Below are positions 49,791 to 60,846 of a DNA stretch of 64,000 bases, in pieces. The notes beneath the pieces are model-generated. The model was not told the DNA's origin, did no database searches, and saw only the letters and a program-made list of their open reading frames with translations. The position numbers were made by a program, and so were the translations under genes. The first letter of the stretch is position 1, and every line of letters begins with the position of its first letter. The DNA comes from Channallabes apus. Taxonomy: Eukaryota; Chordata; Actinopteri; Siluriformes; Clariidae. The stretch spans positions 434,001 through 498,000 of the forward strand of contig CM060125.1 of the NCBI GenBank assembly GCA_030522415.1. The letters run 5' to 3'.

Positions 49791-49988
49791 AAAATTGGGA
49801 GACAGGTTGAGACGGTAAAGCTGGTAAGTGGAGTGTAGCAGGTTGGACACAAGGTTTGATACCAGCACATCTTTTCCAAGCTTATTCTCTGTGCTGGGTC
49901 TCTGGCTACTGGCCACCTGTACTGTCCACCTGTCTGTATCTGCAATAATGCAGACAGCCTCAGCTACAGGCTCATCCAATACAGGATG
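49791..49988 (-). CDS. fnip1: fnip1 coding exon
   Basis: A 198-nt exon (66 codons, phase 0 to 0) reads [49 protein letters not shown] and NLSPNF. It belongs to the conserved C-terminal DENN-like domain of FNIP1/2; the residues around [10 protein letters not shown] fit FNIP1. The acceptor is ctttgaag|CAT and the donor TTT|GTGAGT. Confidence 0.96.
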
Positions 49989-50322
49989 CTTCAAAGTAAA
50001 CAAACAAACAAACAAAAAAAGAACCTTAAGACCTTTGGTGTCAACATAAGTGAGCGAAATCTCCTGCTCTGACAATTTGGATTAAAAACCAATCAAAAAC
50101 TTAGTCTTTAATCTCATTAAATATACTTTGTGACAGCAGGAATGATTTCATTTCCATGTGCATTGCCATAAATATTCACAACTGATATTGATGCTATAAA
50201 ATAAGGCTTAGTATTACCAAGAGGACCACATTACAAAACAGATGGTCAACATATAGGCATATAACTACAGTCTACCTTACTTTAAATAAAAGTAAATTTA
50301 GAATGGTTTTATTCATTTTCAC

Positions 50323-50488
50323 CTGGACTGCATGGGCCAAGTCAGACACAAGGCTTTGCCTCAGTTTGTTGTCATTGGGAATTCCATGTAGAACAAAGTC
50401 AGGTACATAAGTAGGACAATAACTGCCAAACAACGATCTTCCAAAGTTAGCAATGCTTGATGTGGAGTAATTTTCTGCCAGCTTTGCC
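50323..50488 (-). CDS. fnip1: fnip1 coding exon
   Basis: A 166-nt exon completes a Gly codon, then reads [40 protein letters not shown] and [15 protein letters not shown]. Human FNIP1 has [20 protein letters not shown] at this point, the start of the C-terminal domain. The acceptor is ttttggcag|G and the donor CAG|GTGAAA. Confidence 0.95.
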
Positions 50489-50689
50489 CTGCCAAAACAA
50501 ATTTAAAAGATACACAAAATTATAGGATTATCCACACATATCAAATGTAATTTTAACACTGAACTGTCCACTCTGTGGAAGGAATTTAGTCAGAAGGTGG
50601 TGGTGAGGGGAAATCAGGAATGGGGTAACAAACTTTGCTGTGAGTACTAGTCAATTTTCTGCGTCAATGTTAAATAGTGAAATTAAGGT

Positions 50690-51060
50690 GTGATAACTCA
50701 GGATTGGGACTAAACAGCTATGCAGCCTTAAGAAAACCACATGTTAGCGAGACTAATCAGGAAGTTGACAGTTAGCTAGGGAGCATAAAGATTCGACTTG
50801 GCAATGAAAAAAAGGTCACATTGTCAGATGAGTCCAGATTGACCCTATTCCAAAGCAATATGATATGATCTAAACTTGCCTCAATTAGTCAGGTCAAGAC
50901 TCAGAAAGGTCATGTGGCAATAAAAAGAGTCAGCTAATGACCTCAATGTACTGAATGACCAGGTTATCACATCAATGGAGTGATTTTTCTTCCATGATAT
51001 GTTTATATTCCAGTTTACAAAAGAGTGGTTGTAAGAGCATGAACTTTCACTCAATATTCC
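50690..51060. repeat. Dispersed Tc1-like repeat in an fnip1 intron
   Basis: The stretch 'gggactaaacagctatgcag' is shared with 27680-27745, followed by transposase-like 'cacattgtcagatgagtcca'. No ends or open frame, so a relic. Confidence 0.45.
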
Positions 51061-51331
51061 AAGCTAAAGGTGGTTCAAATAAATCTTGGTGTGTGCAGTA
51101 TTTTTGTGGCTAGACAATGTACATGTGGAAATGTACCGATAGAAATGTGCAAAATAATAATACTAGAAGATGAATGGCGAGGTATATGGAATCAACAAGC
51201 CACTGCCTCTAATACACACTACTGGAGGGAATTCGTTTTATGTTTTGTTTAGGAGAAAATGTTCACTTTGGCAAAGGAACAACACTCTCACAAGTGAATG
51301 TGGACTACAAGACCAACAAAGATTCACATAC

Positions 51332-52664
51332 CCAGGGAATGGTACTTCTATCTCTTCTCGCCAGTCAGTTGGAGTTTCACTGAAGAATTGTGCATCTTGT
51401 TCTTGTCTAGGCATTTCCTGTCCTGTGTCCTCACTTTCGCTGTCACCCAGTGCGCTGTCTGAGCTCTCATTTCGTGGAATCTCCCACTCATTCAGTGGGG
51501 ATGACTTCTTCTGCTCCCTCCCTTTCTCTAGGCTTGGTACACTGATTGAAAGGCTTTTGTCCTGCTCAACAGAACAACATTTCGTATAGCAGTCTGTGGT
51601 AATGGGGTGTGTGCAACATTTACATGGTGCCTGTTGCCTCTGCTGACAAACCGGTTCATATGTCCTACCTAGGGATTCCATCAAAGTCTCCTGCAGATTG
51701 TGCTTCTCAGTACCTGGAACCCCCTGAGACGTTGGTTTTGAGACATGATCAATAGTCCTTGTTTCCACAGTGTTGCCATCACTGAAATACTCATCAAACA
51801 GGTCTATGCACTCCTCCTGGGCCCCTGAATTAATGCACGGAAGACTGATGTATGACAAGGTGTTAGCCTCCTTGCTCTTTATTTGGTCCCTTAACAGATG
51901 TGTAGTCAGCACAGTACTATACTGCTGCTTTGGTTTTTCACTAAAATGCATTTTGTGTTTCTTGAGCTCATCTTCAACCCTGTGCCTTTGGCTTTCTGTG
52001 TCCGACTCTGGTGACATGGACTCACCAATAAGGAAAGTCACTTTAGTCCCAGGCTCCTCCTCTTCCTCATCCAGGAGGAGACAGTCCAGTGATGTGCTTT
52101 TATCAGGTGGCTTCTTTTCCAGTGGGATTGTTGAAGACCGAACAATCTTTACAGGCAACGAACTGGGCACCATATCAGAATCACACATATCCGGTTGTCC
52201 CTGTACATCTAGCAGAGGGGTATTGGTAACCAGTGAGGCAGTGCCCACCTTCACCACAGTCTCTGTTAATGGGCTAACTAACGGGCTGCCAACCTTCTGG
52301 CAGATCTGACCATCACCCTGATCCTGAGTGATGATTACAGGCATAATGTGCTCCGTTTGCTTCTCTGCCTTCATACCAGTTTCATTGCCCTCTTGGCTAG
52401 GCTTGTGGACAGTGACCAGAACATATTCCGATTCCTCAACCTCTCCAGGGCGAAGAGAGGTTGTAATAACTGAACCAGGCACAGCAAAAGCCTCCTCATC
52501 CTGCTCATCATTTCCAGTCTCAAGATCATAAGTCTCTAAAAGCTCTGAGCATCGGATAAAATACGTGAGCACATAGAGGAGTCTCTGAACCAGTTCCTTT
52601 TGCCTCCCAATCAGCACAGTGCGAGAGAGGCGCACTGGTGATCCAATTGCACCATACAGGTCAC
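51332..52664 (-). CDS. fnip1: fnip1 large coding exon (folliculin-interacting protein 1)
   Basis: Fnip1 binds folliculin and AMPK and acts at the lysosome in amino-acid signalling to mTORC1/TFE3. This 1333-nt exon opens with GDLYGAIGSPVRLSRTVLIG and LVQRLLYVLTYFIRCSELLE, the end of the middle FNIP domain. A long disordered region follows with ESEYVLVTVH, EKKPPDKS, TKVTFLIGESMSPESDTE, LFDEYFSDGNTVETRTIDHV, a Cys cluster CKCCTHPITTDC, and the phosphorylation-site-like RNESSDSALGDSESEDTG, then EVPFPG. VTFLIG...SPESDTE and LFDEYF fit FNIP1, not FNIP2. The acceptor is ccacag|GTGACC and the donor CCTGG|GTATGT. Translation past 51332 (YVNLCWSC...) is intron. The Cys motif near ESEYVLVT in human FNIP1 is not seen there. 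Earlier exons lie right of the window, so the intron exceeds 11 kb. Confidence 0.96.
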
Positions 52665-52843
52665 CTGTGGAGAAGCAGAACCTATTAGAAAGTAAGAATG
52701 GTGCTATCTATACCATTAATAGTGGTGTACCTACATTCATATAATCTTACTTAATTTGTCAAGTGGTTTTAATGTTATGACTGATCAGTCTGTAATATAC
52801 ACACATACACACCGGCCTAAAAAAACATTTACATATGTACTTA

Positions 52844-53720
52844 CACACACCTCAATAAATTAGAATATCATTGAATTGAATTACTGAAATAAATCAACTT
52901 TTCAAACAGTTAAACTCATTCATTACACACCGACTGATGAAAAGAGGAATGAATACTTGAAATGTTCATTCCTCTTTTCATCAGCTAATGAAAACCCAAA
53001 ATTCAGTATCTCAGAAAAATAGATTACGTTAAGACCAATTAAAAATAAATAAATAAAAGATTTATAATAAATGTTGGAATACTAAAAAGTAAGAACATGG
53101 ACATCACTCAATACTTGGTCGGGACTCCCATTGCATGAATTGCTGTAGCAATGCAGCATGGCATGGAGGTGATCAGACTGTGGCACTGCTGGTGTGTTAT
53201 GGAAGCCCAGGTTGCTCTGATAGCTGCCTTCAGCTCTTTTGCATTGTTGAGTCTTATGTCTCGCATCTTCCTCTTCACAATACCCCATAGATTCTCTTTG
53301 GAACTTTGGCCAGCAAACTCACCTGACCCATCAAGCACAGGGACACCAAGGCCCTTAAACCAGTAATTAGTACTTTTGGTAGTGTGGGCAGGTGCCAAGT
53401 CCTGCTGGAAAATGAAATCAGCATCTCCATAAAGCTGGTGAGCAGGTTGAAGCATGAAGTGCTCCAAAACTTCCTGGTAGACACTGTGCTGACTTGGACC
53501 TGATGAGAAACAGTAGACCAACACCAGATGTGGTGGCTCTTGAAGCACCGACTCCAACTGCAGTCCACTCCTTGTGAATGTCCCCCAAATTCTTGAATAG
53601 GTTTCGTTTTAGTCCTCTCAAGGCTGTGGTTTTCCCTGTTGCTTGTGCACCTTTTTCTATGCAGTGTGTCTTCCCAGTGATTATATAGCCTACTGAACCA
53701 GACACCAAACCTGTGGTGAC
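52844..53720 (-). mobile_element. Tc1-like transposon remnant in an fnip1 intron
   Basis: The left end TA|CACACACCTCAATAAATTAG is of a known fish Tc1-like type. On the minus strand 53557-53108 encodes the transposase core: FIFQQDLAPAHTTKS (second Asp) and an altered ENLWGIVKRKMR (Glu), ending MGVPTKY. WPANSPDLNPI is scrambled to SGEFAGQSSK by frameshifts. It lies 180 bp upstream (gene sense) of the large fnip1 exon. The right end is approximate. Confidence 0.8.
52934..52984. repeat. Perfect 20-bp hairpin
   Basis: ctgatgaaaagaggaatgaa (52934-52953) and its exact reverse complement (52965-52984) are separated by 11 nt (tacttgaaatg). It sits in the sub-terminal part of the Tc1-like remnant, where flanking sequence is eroded. 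Confidence 0.9.
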
Positions 53721-53993
53721 AGGACCTTCTCTAGCGCTGACCCCAGACTTTTACTCCCTTTCAATTGATCTATCCATGTACTATTTATAGTGGCTTCACA
53801 CTAAATGTGTACACACAAAATCCCTCTGAACTATTCTGGCTGCAAGGGAATTTTATGACAGTCGCCTGCAATATAGTGGGGACACATGCAGTCCTCAGGA
53901 CAGTATCAAGGTTTCCATTGAACTCTGTCTCAACTGTCCCAATAATGAATAGCCAATCTATATCTTTTTACATTTTCAACCTAGTGAGTATAA

Positions 53994-54119
<126 letters not shown>

Positions 54120-54289
54120 CAACATGATACTGACTTTACCGCTGTATAAAAATATGTACCATGGTATTTAAAAAAAAAAAGTTTTGGGGAAAAAGTCAAA
54201 GTTTAGCCACAAAAATTAATTCAGGGTGGTTTTACTGCTCTCAAATTAAATTTTCTCCTTTTTTATATTTTGGTTTCTTTTCAGTAGCT

Positions 54290-54490
54290 TGTTGTGTGTC
54301 GCCACAGCAGACCATCCGAGGCCGCAAACAAGCACGGCACAGGTTTTATGCCACATGACCTTCCCTTATACATTTTATCCGTGGTTGAGGCTGGGATTCC
54401 ATCCAGTGGCTGAGGTTTGGGCACTGACTGAGAATCGAACCCGAGCCATCCACATAGCAAGCAAGACACCAACCACTGAGCAACCAAAAG
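54290..54490 (-). mobile_element. tRNA-derived SINE of the RTE-tailed family
   Basis: On the minus strand an A box GCTCAGTGGTTGG and B box GGGTTCGATTC lead into a body with 'ggataaaatgtataagggaa' and gcataaaacctgtgcc, then a tail ctgtggcgac. A 7-bp agcttgt occurs on both sides (about 54282 and 54488) as a possible target duplication. Confidence 0.8.
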
Positions 54491-54499
54491 CTTGTAATA

Positions 54500-54995
54500 A
54501 ATTTTAAACGAGCGAGGTCTTGAAAACGAGTAGTACACATGCTGTCGAGCCTTACGTCATTACCACGGAGCTAATAATTTTTCTCTCTCTCGCATGCTGT
54601 GGGATTGTGGGTAATTGTCTTCCATGCTCAGACTCAGTGCGCGTGCATCACTCGTATAGTCAACATCCATACGCATGTGTACCGTGCGAGCATAAAGCTT
54701 TGAGTAAAAAGATTCCAGTTTCCAGTGTCTCTGACTCTGTCAGAGAGCAGTGGTGTGTGTGTGTGTGTGTGTCAGAGAGAGAGAAAGAAAGACATCCTAC
54801 ACAGCAGCCCCCACCCCCTTTCTTCTCTTGTCTCACACCCACCATGATTCCTTTCTAAGGTAAAGTACATTGTTATATCAATATTTTTGGGTTGTGGAAC
54901 GAATCAATGGAGTCTCCATTATTTCTTATTGGGAAATTTGGATTACAAGCACGTTTCCAGAACGAATTATGCTAGCAATCCAATGTTTAACTGTA
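54500..54995. mobile_element. Copy D of the mariner-type MITE family
   Basis: Shares 'gtgggattgtgggtaattgt', the CA/TG-rich middle, aggtaaagta and 'ccagaacgaattatgctagc' with the complete copy C (48824-49628). The ends are eroded and it adjoins the SINE at 54290-54490. Confidence 0.7.
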
Positions 54996-56320
54996 TTCCA
55001 CTGCATCATTGTAAAGCAGCTTCAAGCAGCGATGCTAAAACTACTATATAAACAAAATGTCTTTTTCTTATAATTACTAAACATGTTTCCCAATTCAAGT
55101 TCATCTGCTCTTTTGATTTTATACAAGCATCATTGCTATGTCAGAGTTACTGATATCAAGAAGCTGTCAACATCGTCAATTATTTGAATTGACAACATAT
55201 ATTTAAAAAAGTTTTCTACATCTACTTACGATATGATATACTGCTATGCTATACTGATGTATACATCTTTCACATGTTTGATCTAGTTATGGTGGGCAAA
55301 ATTTTGTATTGTGAATTTCATATATAACTGGACTAATCATAGACTGATATGATAAAATATACAACCTCTTGTAAATTGATGAAAAATATATAACCTATTA
55401 GCTATTATACAGAGTCAGGCAATAAAAAAGAAAAAAAGTACACACTTCAGGAAAAGAAAAGCATGTATAAATATTTTAATACAAAATTTATTGCTATAAG
55501 TTTTGTGTATTTTATATATTATTGTTAATACTACAGATGTGGCCATTAAGACCGTGTGTTTTCCCGCAAGATGCCCCAATTTAGCGCGCGGTGTGCCGCG
55601 ACTTGCTGTAAGCAACATTTGGGAATTTAAATAAATGTGTTGTGCTTCACTGAATATCCGCCAGATGGCGCATGGAAGGACTTTATCTAAAAGCCGGACC
55701 AAGTACAACGAAGAATTGTTTATAATTATTTAGCCTAAAACAATATTGTTTCCAATGCTGAAGCAAACATGACAAGATCTTTCATGATGAACGTGTGTAT
55801 ATGTGCTTCATATTATTTTCATAATGATGAAATGAGATGCCCAAATTCGTGCTTTAAAAGTTTCTTATAAGTTTCTTAACAGGGAAAAAACAGTGAAAGA
55901 CATGGCAATGTCTCGGTTTAAATGGTCTTGAAATTAATTTAAATTTCCTGATAGTAGGCTATCTGATAGTCTTAACTATGCGAATGTCCTGATTCGTGAA
56001 TATGCCAACATGTCTTATTTAAAACGCAAAAATGTGTCGACATCATCAGAAGGCATGAATGTACAATATATATATTATCATATTAAGTAAATATAATTTT
56101 ATGAATACGAAGTTCTTCTGGCTTTTTATAATAATCATCATATTTGCTGTTTGTGTCCAGCATTGAATAATTATTTCATCCATTATTTAACCACGGCTGG
56201 AAATAATAGAAGGAAAGTGATGTGATTGTGAATTTATGACTGAAATAAAGCTATTCGTCTTTTGTAAAGTACTTTCACTTTACAAAAGGCAGCGTCTTTA
56301 TCAAAAGTTTGATAAACGCG
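54996..56320. other. fnip1 intron, no gene seen
   Basis: AT-rich; no exon of fnip1 or other gene recognised. A minus-strand 97-codon open stretch (55708-55415) has no recognisable domain. Confidence 0.45.
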
Positions 56321-56329
56321 TGTTGTACA

Positions 56330-56890
56330 CAGTGGTGTCAAAAGTATTCACATTCATTACTTGAGTAGAAGTATAGATACTAGGGTTCAAAAATACTTCT
56401 TTAGAAGTTGAAGTATCAACCCAAGCTTTTTACTTAAGTAAAAGTTTAAAAGTACTGGTTTCAAAACTACTTAAAGTATAAAAGTAAAAGTACCGTGAGG
56501 GGCGACAAAAGCATTAAGGTCTCGCTTTCTGATCATGCAGTGGGGGGGGGGGGGGGGGGGGCGGGTGGCGTTGTGCGCGTTCTGATCATGTGACGGGGGG
56601 GGCGTTGTGCGCGTTCTGATCATGTGACGGGGGGGGCGTTATGCGCGTTCTTATCATGCAACGGGGGGGGGGGGGGGGGGGGGGGGTTTGCGCGTTCTGA
56701 TCATAAAAATAGAGTAACGAGGCTGTTTTTAAAAAGTAAGGAGTAGAAAGTACAGATAATTGCTTAAAAATGTAAGGAGTAGAAGTAAAAAGTCGGCTGA
56801 AAAATAATTACTCCAGTAAAGTATAGATACCCAAAATTTCTACTTAAGTAAGGTAACGAAGTATTTGTACTTCGTTACTTGACACCTCTG
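56330..56890. mobile_element. hAT-type MITE with perfect 8-bp target duplication
   Basis: Ends CAGTGGTGTCAAAAGTATT and ...CTTGACACCTCTG are inverted repeats. The flanks gttgtaca at 56322-56329 and 56891-56898 are identical. The arms are full of 'acttaagtaaaagt'-like motifs, and the centre is the G-rich tandem repeat at 56540-56700. There is no coding capacity. Confidence 0.88.
56522..56700. repeat. G-run tandem repeat (quadruplex-prone)
   Basis: Four units of the form ggcgttgtgcgcgttctgat-catg followed by a G run. The G runs are 20 or more (56541-56560), 8, 8 and over 20 (56664-56685). Such runs are prone to expansion and to assembly error. Confidence 0.85.
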
Positions 56891-56898
56891 GTTGTACA

Positions 56899-57486
56899 GT
56901 ATATACAACGGGACAGCGCGCTCAGTTATTGTACTGTACCTCCATCAGTTATTAAAGATCTATTTAGAAAAAATGCCCCAGCGATGTTGGAGCAGGAAAT
57001 CTCCCAGCGCTCTGCACATAAATTCTTTCCGACATGAGTTGGCCCGATGTTATGTTTTCTAAACGTGGGCTATTGTTTTTTTACTCATAATATTTGTTCA
57101 TTTAATTTAAATGAGGTTTGGGCTCAGGACTTCGATTGGGCATTGTGATTCTCCTCTTTAATTTACTACATAATTTTAATCAGCGCTCAGCCACACGCAT
57201 AAAGTTTTCCACAGCGAACCGGCGGAAGTAGACTAATGATTATGAATGCGTCGGGAAAACAGCAAGCAGACTGACTCTGACCATTTAAAAAAACAAAACA
57301 ATACAGAACAGTGCACCTTATTTGCTTTCAAACATTTACAAAATCACTTTTTTTTCGTTATTGTGAGTGCGCTTAAATAAAAGTGGAGTCTCACAAAGGC
57401 TATGTATTCTTATATAGTTTTATTACATAGTTTTTGCACATTAATCTGAGTCCTCATCTGTTTTGAGGACAATACTTTTTACAGCC
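56899..57486. other. fnip1 intron, no gene seen
   Basis: AT-rich; nothing recognised. Confidence 0.45.
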
Positions 57487-57977
57487 TGTCACGGCGCATG
57501 CCCAAATCAATATCGCTCCTCGCTCACTAGTTAGGCGTCCTCCCCTTCAGATATGCGAAGGAGCAGGGGAATTGGGCACAGCTGGTGTGCTATCCTTGCT
57601 AATGATCCCAGGCTTGCACCCCGCGCTATAAAATACTCGGGGTTTATTGGGTTACAGTGGATTTTACTATGTGGTGTGAGTGCGACGCGCGTGCAACAAT
57701 GTGGAAGTGCGGCATGCAAGCGGGGCGAATGGAACGCGGCCCAGGTACTTCAAAGAAGCGAGAGATGGGAGGGGCCGGTCCGGCGAGGAGGGCCTCGCGG
57801 CCCCACGCTGCCACTCTGTCCGCTGCTCACCGCTCACCAGCCCGTGCCCGCATGCCCAACCAAAGCTGCACGTGTACATTCCTTCCTTTCCATCCTCACT
57901 CCTTTAACTCTTTCCTTCACATTTTTTCCTGTAAGACCTCGCCTCGAGCCCGTGCACTTAGGGTCGAACCCGTTACA
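57487..57977 (+). mobile_element. Solo LTR, same family as 4917-5438
   Basis: The 491-bp sequence begins TGTCACGGCG and ends CCCGTTACA, with 'cctcgctcactagttaggcg', a TATA-like ctataaaa at about 57626 and cctgtaagacctcgcctcg near the end, all in the same order as the other copy. There is no internal region and no clear target duplication. Confidence 0.72.
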
Positions 57978-58089
57978 TGGCCCAAATGTAGTCAAAAATA
58001 TATATATTAAAAAAAAAAACATTTTATTCTTGTTTTAATGTTATTTTGAAGTAAATGAAACAGTAACAGCTAAAATACTCAAATTAATA

Positions 58090-58530
58090 CTTATAATGCC
58101 CACATGACAAACATTACCCTTGTTAATATTTTAAGATTTGTACTGAAAACTTCTAACTAAACAGTGGCAGCTGGCACGCCTAAAAATAGACGCAGGTAAA
58201 AAAAAATTTTATAGTCTAAATAAAAATCCTCCTCTTTAGTGCCTCCTATTCCTATTTATCCTGGGTGGTTGTTTTTAGTGTCACTGTGTGTGCTTTACAA
58301 TGCCAGACAACATTCAAATGCAAATTATTCACAGCAGACCAAATCATTAGCACGTCCCTCCCCCAAAACGCGGAGCAGCCATTTACTTTCTTTCCATTTA
58401 CTTACATCTGAACTGAGTCGTTTACATAAGTCACTGATCAATAGCTCATCATATAAATTTATTCATACAGATGTACCTGGAGGGAGTCTCACCCGGGGAG
58501 CAATTCAGTGTAAAACCGCCACTGAACGTG
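58090..58530. repeat. Dispersed element shared with 8430-8610, hAT-like ends
   Basis: Near 58162 CAGTGGC begins a unit that ends GCCACTG near 58528. The interior includes 'tgccagacaacattcaaatg', inverted relative to 8430-8465. Possible hAT-type MITE; target duplication not clear. Confidence 0.4.
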
Positions 58531-58767
58531 GGCTATTGTTATTTACTTACAATATTTGTTAATTTAATTTAAATGGGGTTTGGGCTCCGGGATGTTGAGC
58601 ATCGTGAGCCCCCTCTTTATTTTCCTACGTAGAATCAGCGCTTAACCGCACGCGTAACGATTTTTAAATTCGTTTAATGTTTAACTTGTATTTCATAAGG
58701 GTTTGCCAGCGGTGGTACAGCACAACAAGGGTCATTATTTACACTATTAAAGAAAATCATGATGATC

Positions 58768-58850
58768 TGTCACTGCGTGTGCCTGTGATGGGTGTGCGCC
58801 CAAATCTATCATCGCTACTCGCTCACTCCGTAGGCTCCCTGAATAGGCGG
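58768..58850 (+). mobile_element. 5' fragment of the same LTR family
   Basis: TGTCACTGCGTGTGCCTGTG ... 'atcgctactcgctcact' matches the first roughly 80 bp of the LTRs at 4917 and 57487. Confidence 0.6.
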
Positions 58851-59099
58851 CAAAGGGACGGAGTATGGTAATCCATTTGCTAGTTAGTAAGTAAGTAAGC
58901 AAATAAAAGATAAATGAATAAATTAATAAATAGCTTTTCTCTTCACAGAACGTGCGAGTTGACGACCATGCACCAATCACTAACCATTAAAATGTTAGAT
59001 TTGGAGGGGCGCTAGAGGGACATCGCCAAAGATGACCGCATAATCTGTTAGCTCCGTGCCAGTTCCCTTTTTTTCTTATTTATCTTTCAGCTAATTCAA

Positions 59100-60838
59100 C
59101 GCAAACTTGAAGTCTATCGCTCTTACATTAAACATCAATGTCCGAGATTAAAGAATCACGAGACTTTCCGCTTTTCGCGTCCTCTCGACCTCCCAGAGCT
59201 GCAAGGAAAAAAACAGGCCGAGGCGGAGGAGGCCTCGTCAGATCAATCTGACGCCATGCTGACAGAAATTCACTCGTTGTGCAATCGACAGCCGCTTGGA
59301 CAATATTTCTACACAAGTTGTCGCAATACAGGAATCCCTTTCTAATTTAACCGGTAGAGTGGCGTCGAACGAGTCACGACTAACCGAGGCAGAGGTAAGA
59401 ATTTCCACCGCCGAAGATGGCATGCTAACGCAGGAAAGAAGAATCACGTCTCGGGACAAAGAACCATCATTACTTCGAGCCAAAATAGATGACTTGGAGA
59501 ACCGAGGCAGGCGGAAAAACCTGAGGATCGTCGGCCTCCCTGAGAAAGCGGAAGGATCTGACCCTATCGCGCAATATCTAACAAGGATTGAAAGAGCTCA
59601 CAGGTCTCTCGGCCCACTGCCGGGAGCAAACCATGCTCCACAAAGTGTTTTGGTGCATTTTTTACGTTATGTGGACAAGGAGTTGATACTGCAAGCAGCG
59701 CAGAAAAAACGGTACATCAGCCATGAAGGGATTCAACTGCGCTTCTTCCAAGACGTATCCGCTGAGGTGCTGAAGAAACGCCGGAAGTTCGACAATGTCA
59801 GAAAAAAAACCTGTCTGCTTGAGACATGTTCAGAGGCTTTGCTTATCCTGCCAAATGTCGTTGCCTCCACAGAACTCGGATGCATCTTTTTTCCTCCCCA
59901 GCCGAAGTCATGAAGTTCTAATGTTTATGAAAACATTGGAAGATAAGTAATGCCAGAAGGGTACAATAGATACAAGTATATCAAACTGAAAGTTGTTGAT
60001 TTTATAGACTTTTTTTCTTATGGTGTTGACTTTTAACAAAAATCTGAGGACAATTTATTTGGAAAATGGATACATGGCAAGAATATAGATCATTTCACTA
60101 TTTTTTTTCTTCTCTCTTTCCTTCTTTTTGTTTTTCATATTATAACTGTTGTGAAAGATTTTTTACATTTTTTTTTGGTGGATCGATCGCTGGTCAAACG
60201 TCTAATCTTCAGATATAGGATTTACGCGAAGGGAACTGGTCTGTAGCGCTTGTGCGCCCCCTGTGGGTATAACTCCGTATTACTACTTGGTATGGGCTGT
60301 TACTAGCTTATGGTCTGTGCCGGTCGGGTACAGTGACCTAAGTTTCGTTTCTCGGGGTGTGCCTCGTCGTTTGGGGACGAGGCCGGAGTGTAGGGGGAAG
60401 GGGGTTTGGGTCCAATATGTTATGTTTTGTGTTCTAAAATACAAAAATCTTTCTCGTCTGTCTTACACGTTATAGATATGATGCAGTCTTAGACTTAGAG
60501 CTTTTATTGTTTTTACTTTTCTTTGTTTCATGACTACGTACAATACGACCAGGGTTATTACATGGAATGTTAAAGGGCTGGGACATGTGATTAAGTGGGA
60601 AAAAAATATTAACCTATCTGAAAAAACAAAGAACTGCTATCGCTATGCTACAAGAGACACATTTATCTGATTCAGAACACTTAAAATTAAAGCGGGATTG
60701 GGTCGGACAGATATTCTTTGTAAAGCAAACACCAGGAAGAGAGGTACAATTATTTTAATCAGTAGACATTTCCCTTTAATTCTAGAACATCAGATTAAAG
60801 ACCCAGATGGAAGATGTGTGTTAATCTACAATCTCTTT
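59100..60838 (+). mobile_element. L1-like LINE fragment, interrupted by a Rex1-like LINE
   Basis: Contains ORF1 (59139-59913), an intergenic stretch, and the start of ORF2 (about 60531-60838: ITWNVKGLG, then in shifted frames LQETHLSDSEHLKLKRDWVG, the endonuclease beginning). It stops at 60838, where another LINE starts. The 3' remainder, if kept, lies beyond the window. It is in sense orientation to the Rex1-like element and antisense to fnip1. Confidence 0.75.
59139..59913 (+). pseudogene. L1-like ORF1 protein, frameshifted
   Basis: ORF1 proteins bind element RNA as coiled-coil trimers. The ATG at 59139 (MSEIKESRDFPLF, then a Gly/Arg-rich stretch) is followed by a frame change before 59296. 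From there 205 codons are open: a heptad-like coiled coil (NLTGRVASNESRLTEAEVRI, LRAKIDDLENRGRRKN), then the L1 RNA-recognition-like LRIVGLPEKAEGSD, and a C-terminal domain (VHFLRYVDKELILQAAQKK). The one lesion disrupts the N-terminus. Confidence 0.75.
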
Positions 60839-60846
60839 AGTGGACA

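Noticed and set aside
51770..52309. 179-codon plus-strand open frame
   Set aside because: Antisense of the large fnip1 exon, which has clear homology and splice sites on the minus strand.
57553..58038. 161-codon and overlapping open frames at 57.5-58.0 kb
   Set aside because: GC-rich LTR sequence open in several frames at once, with no domain.
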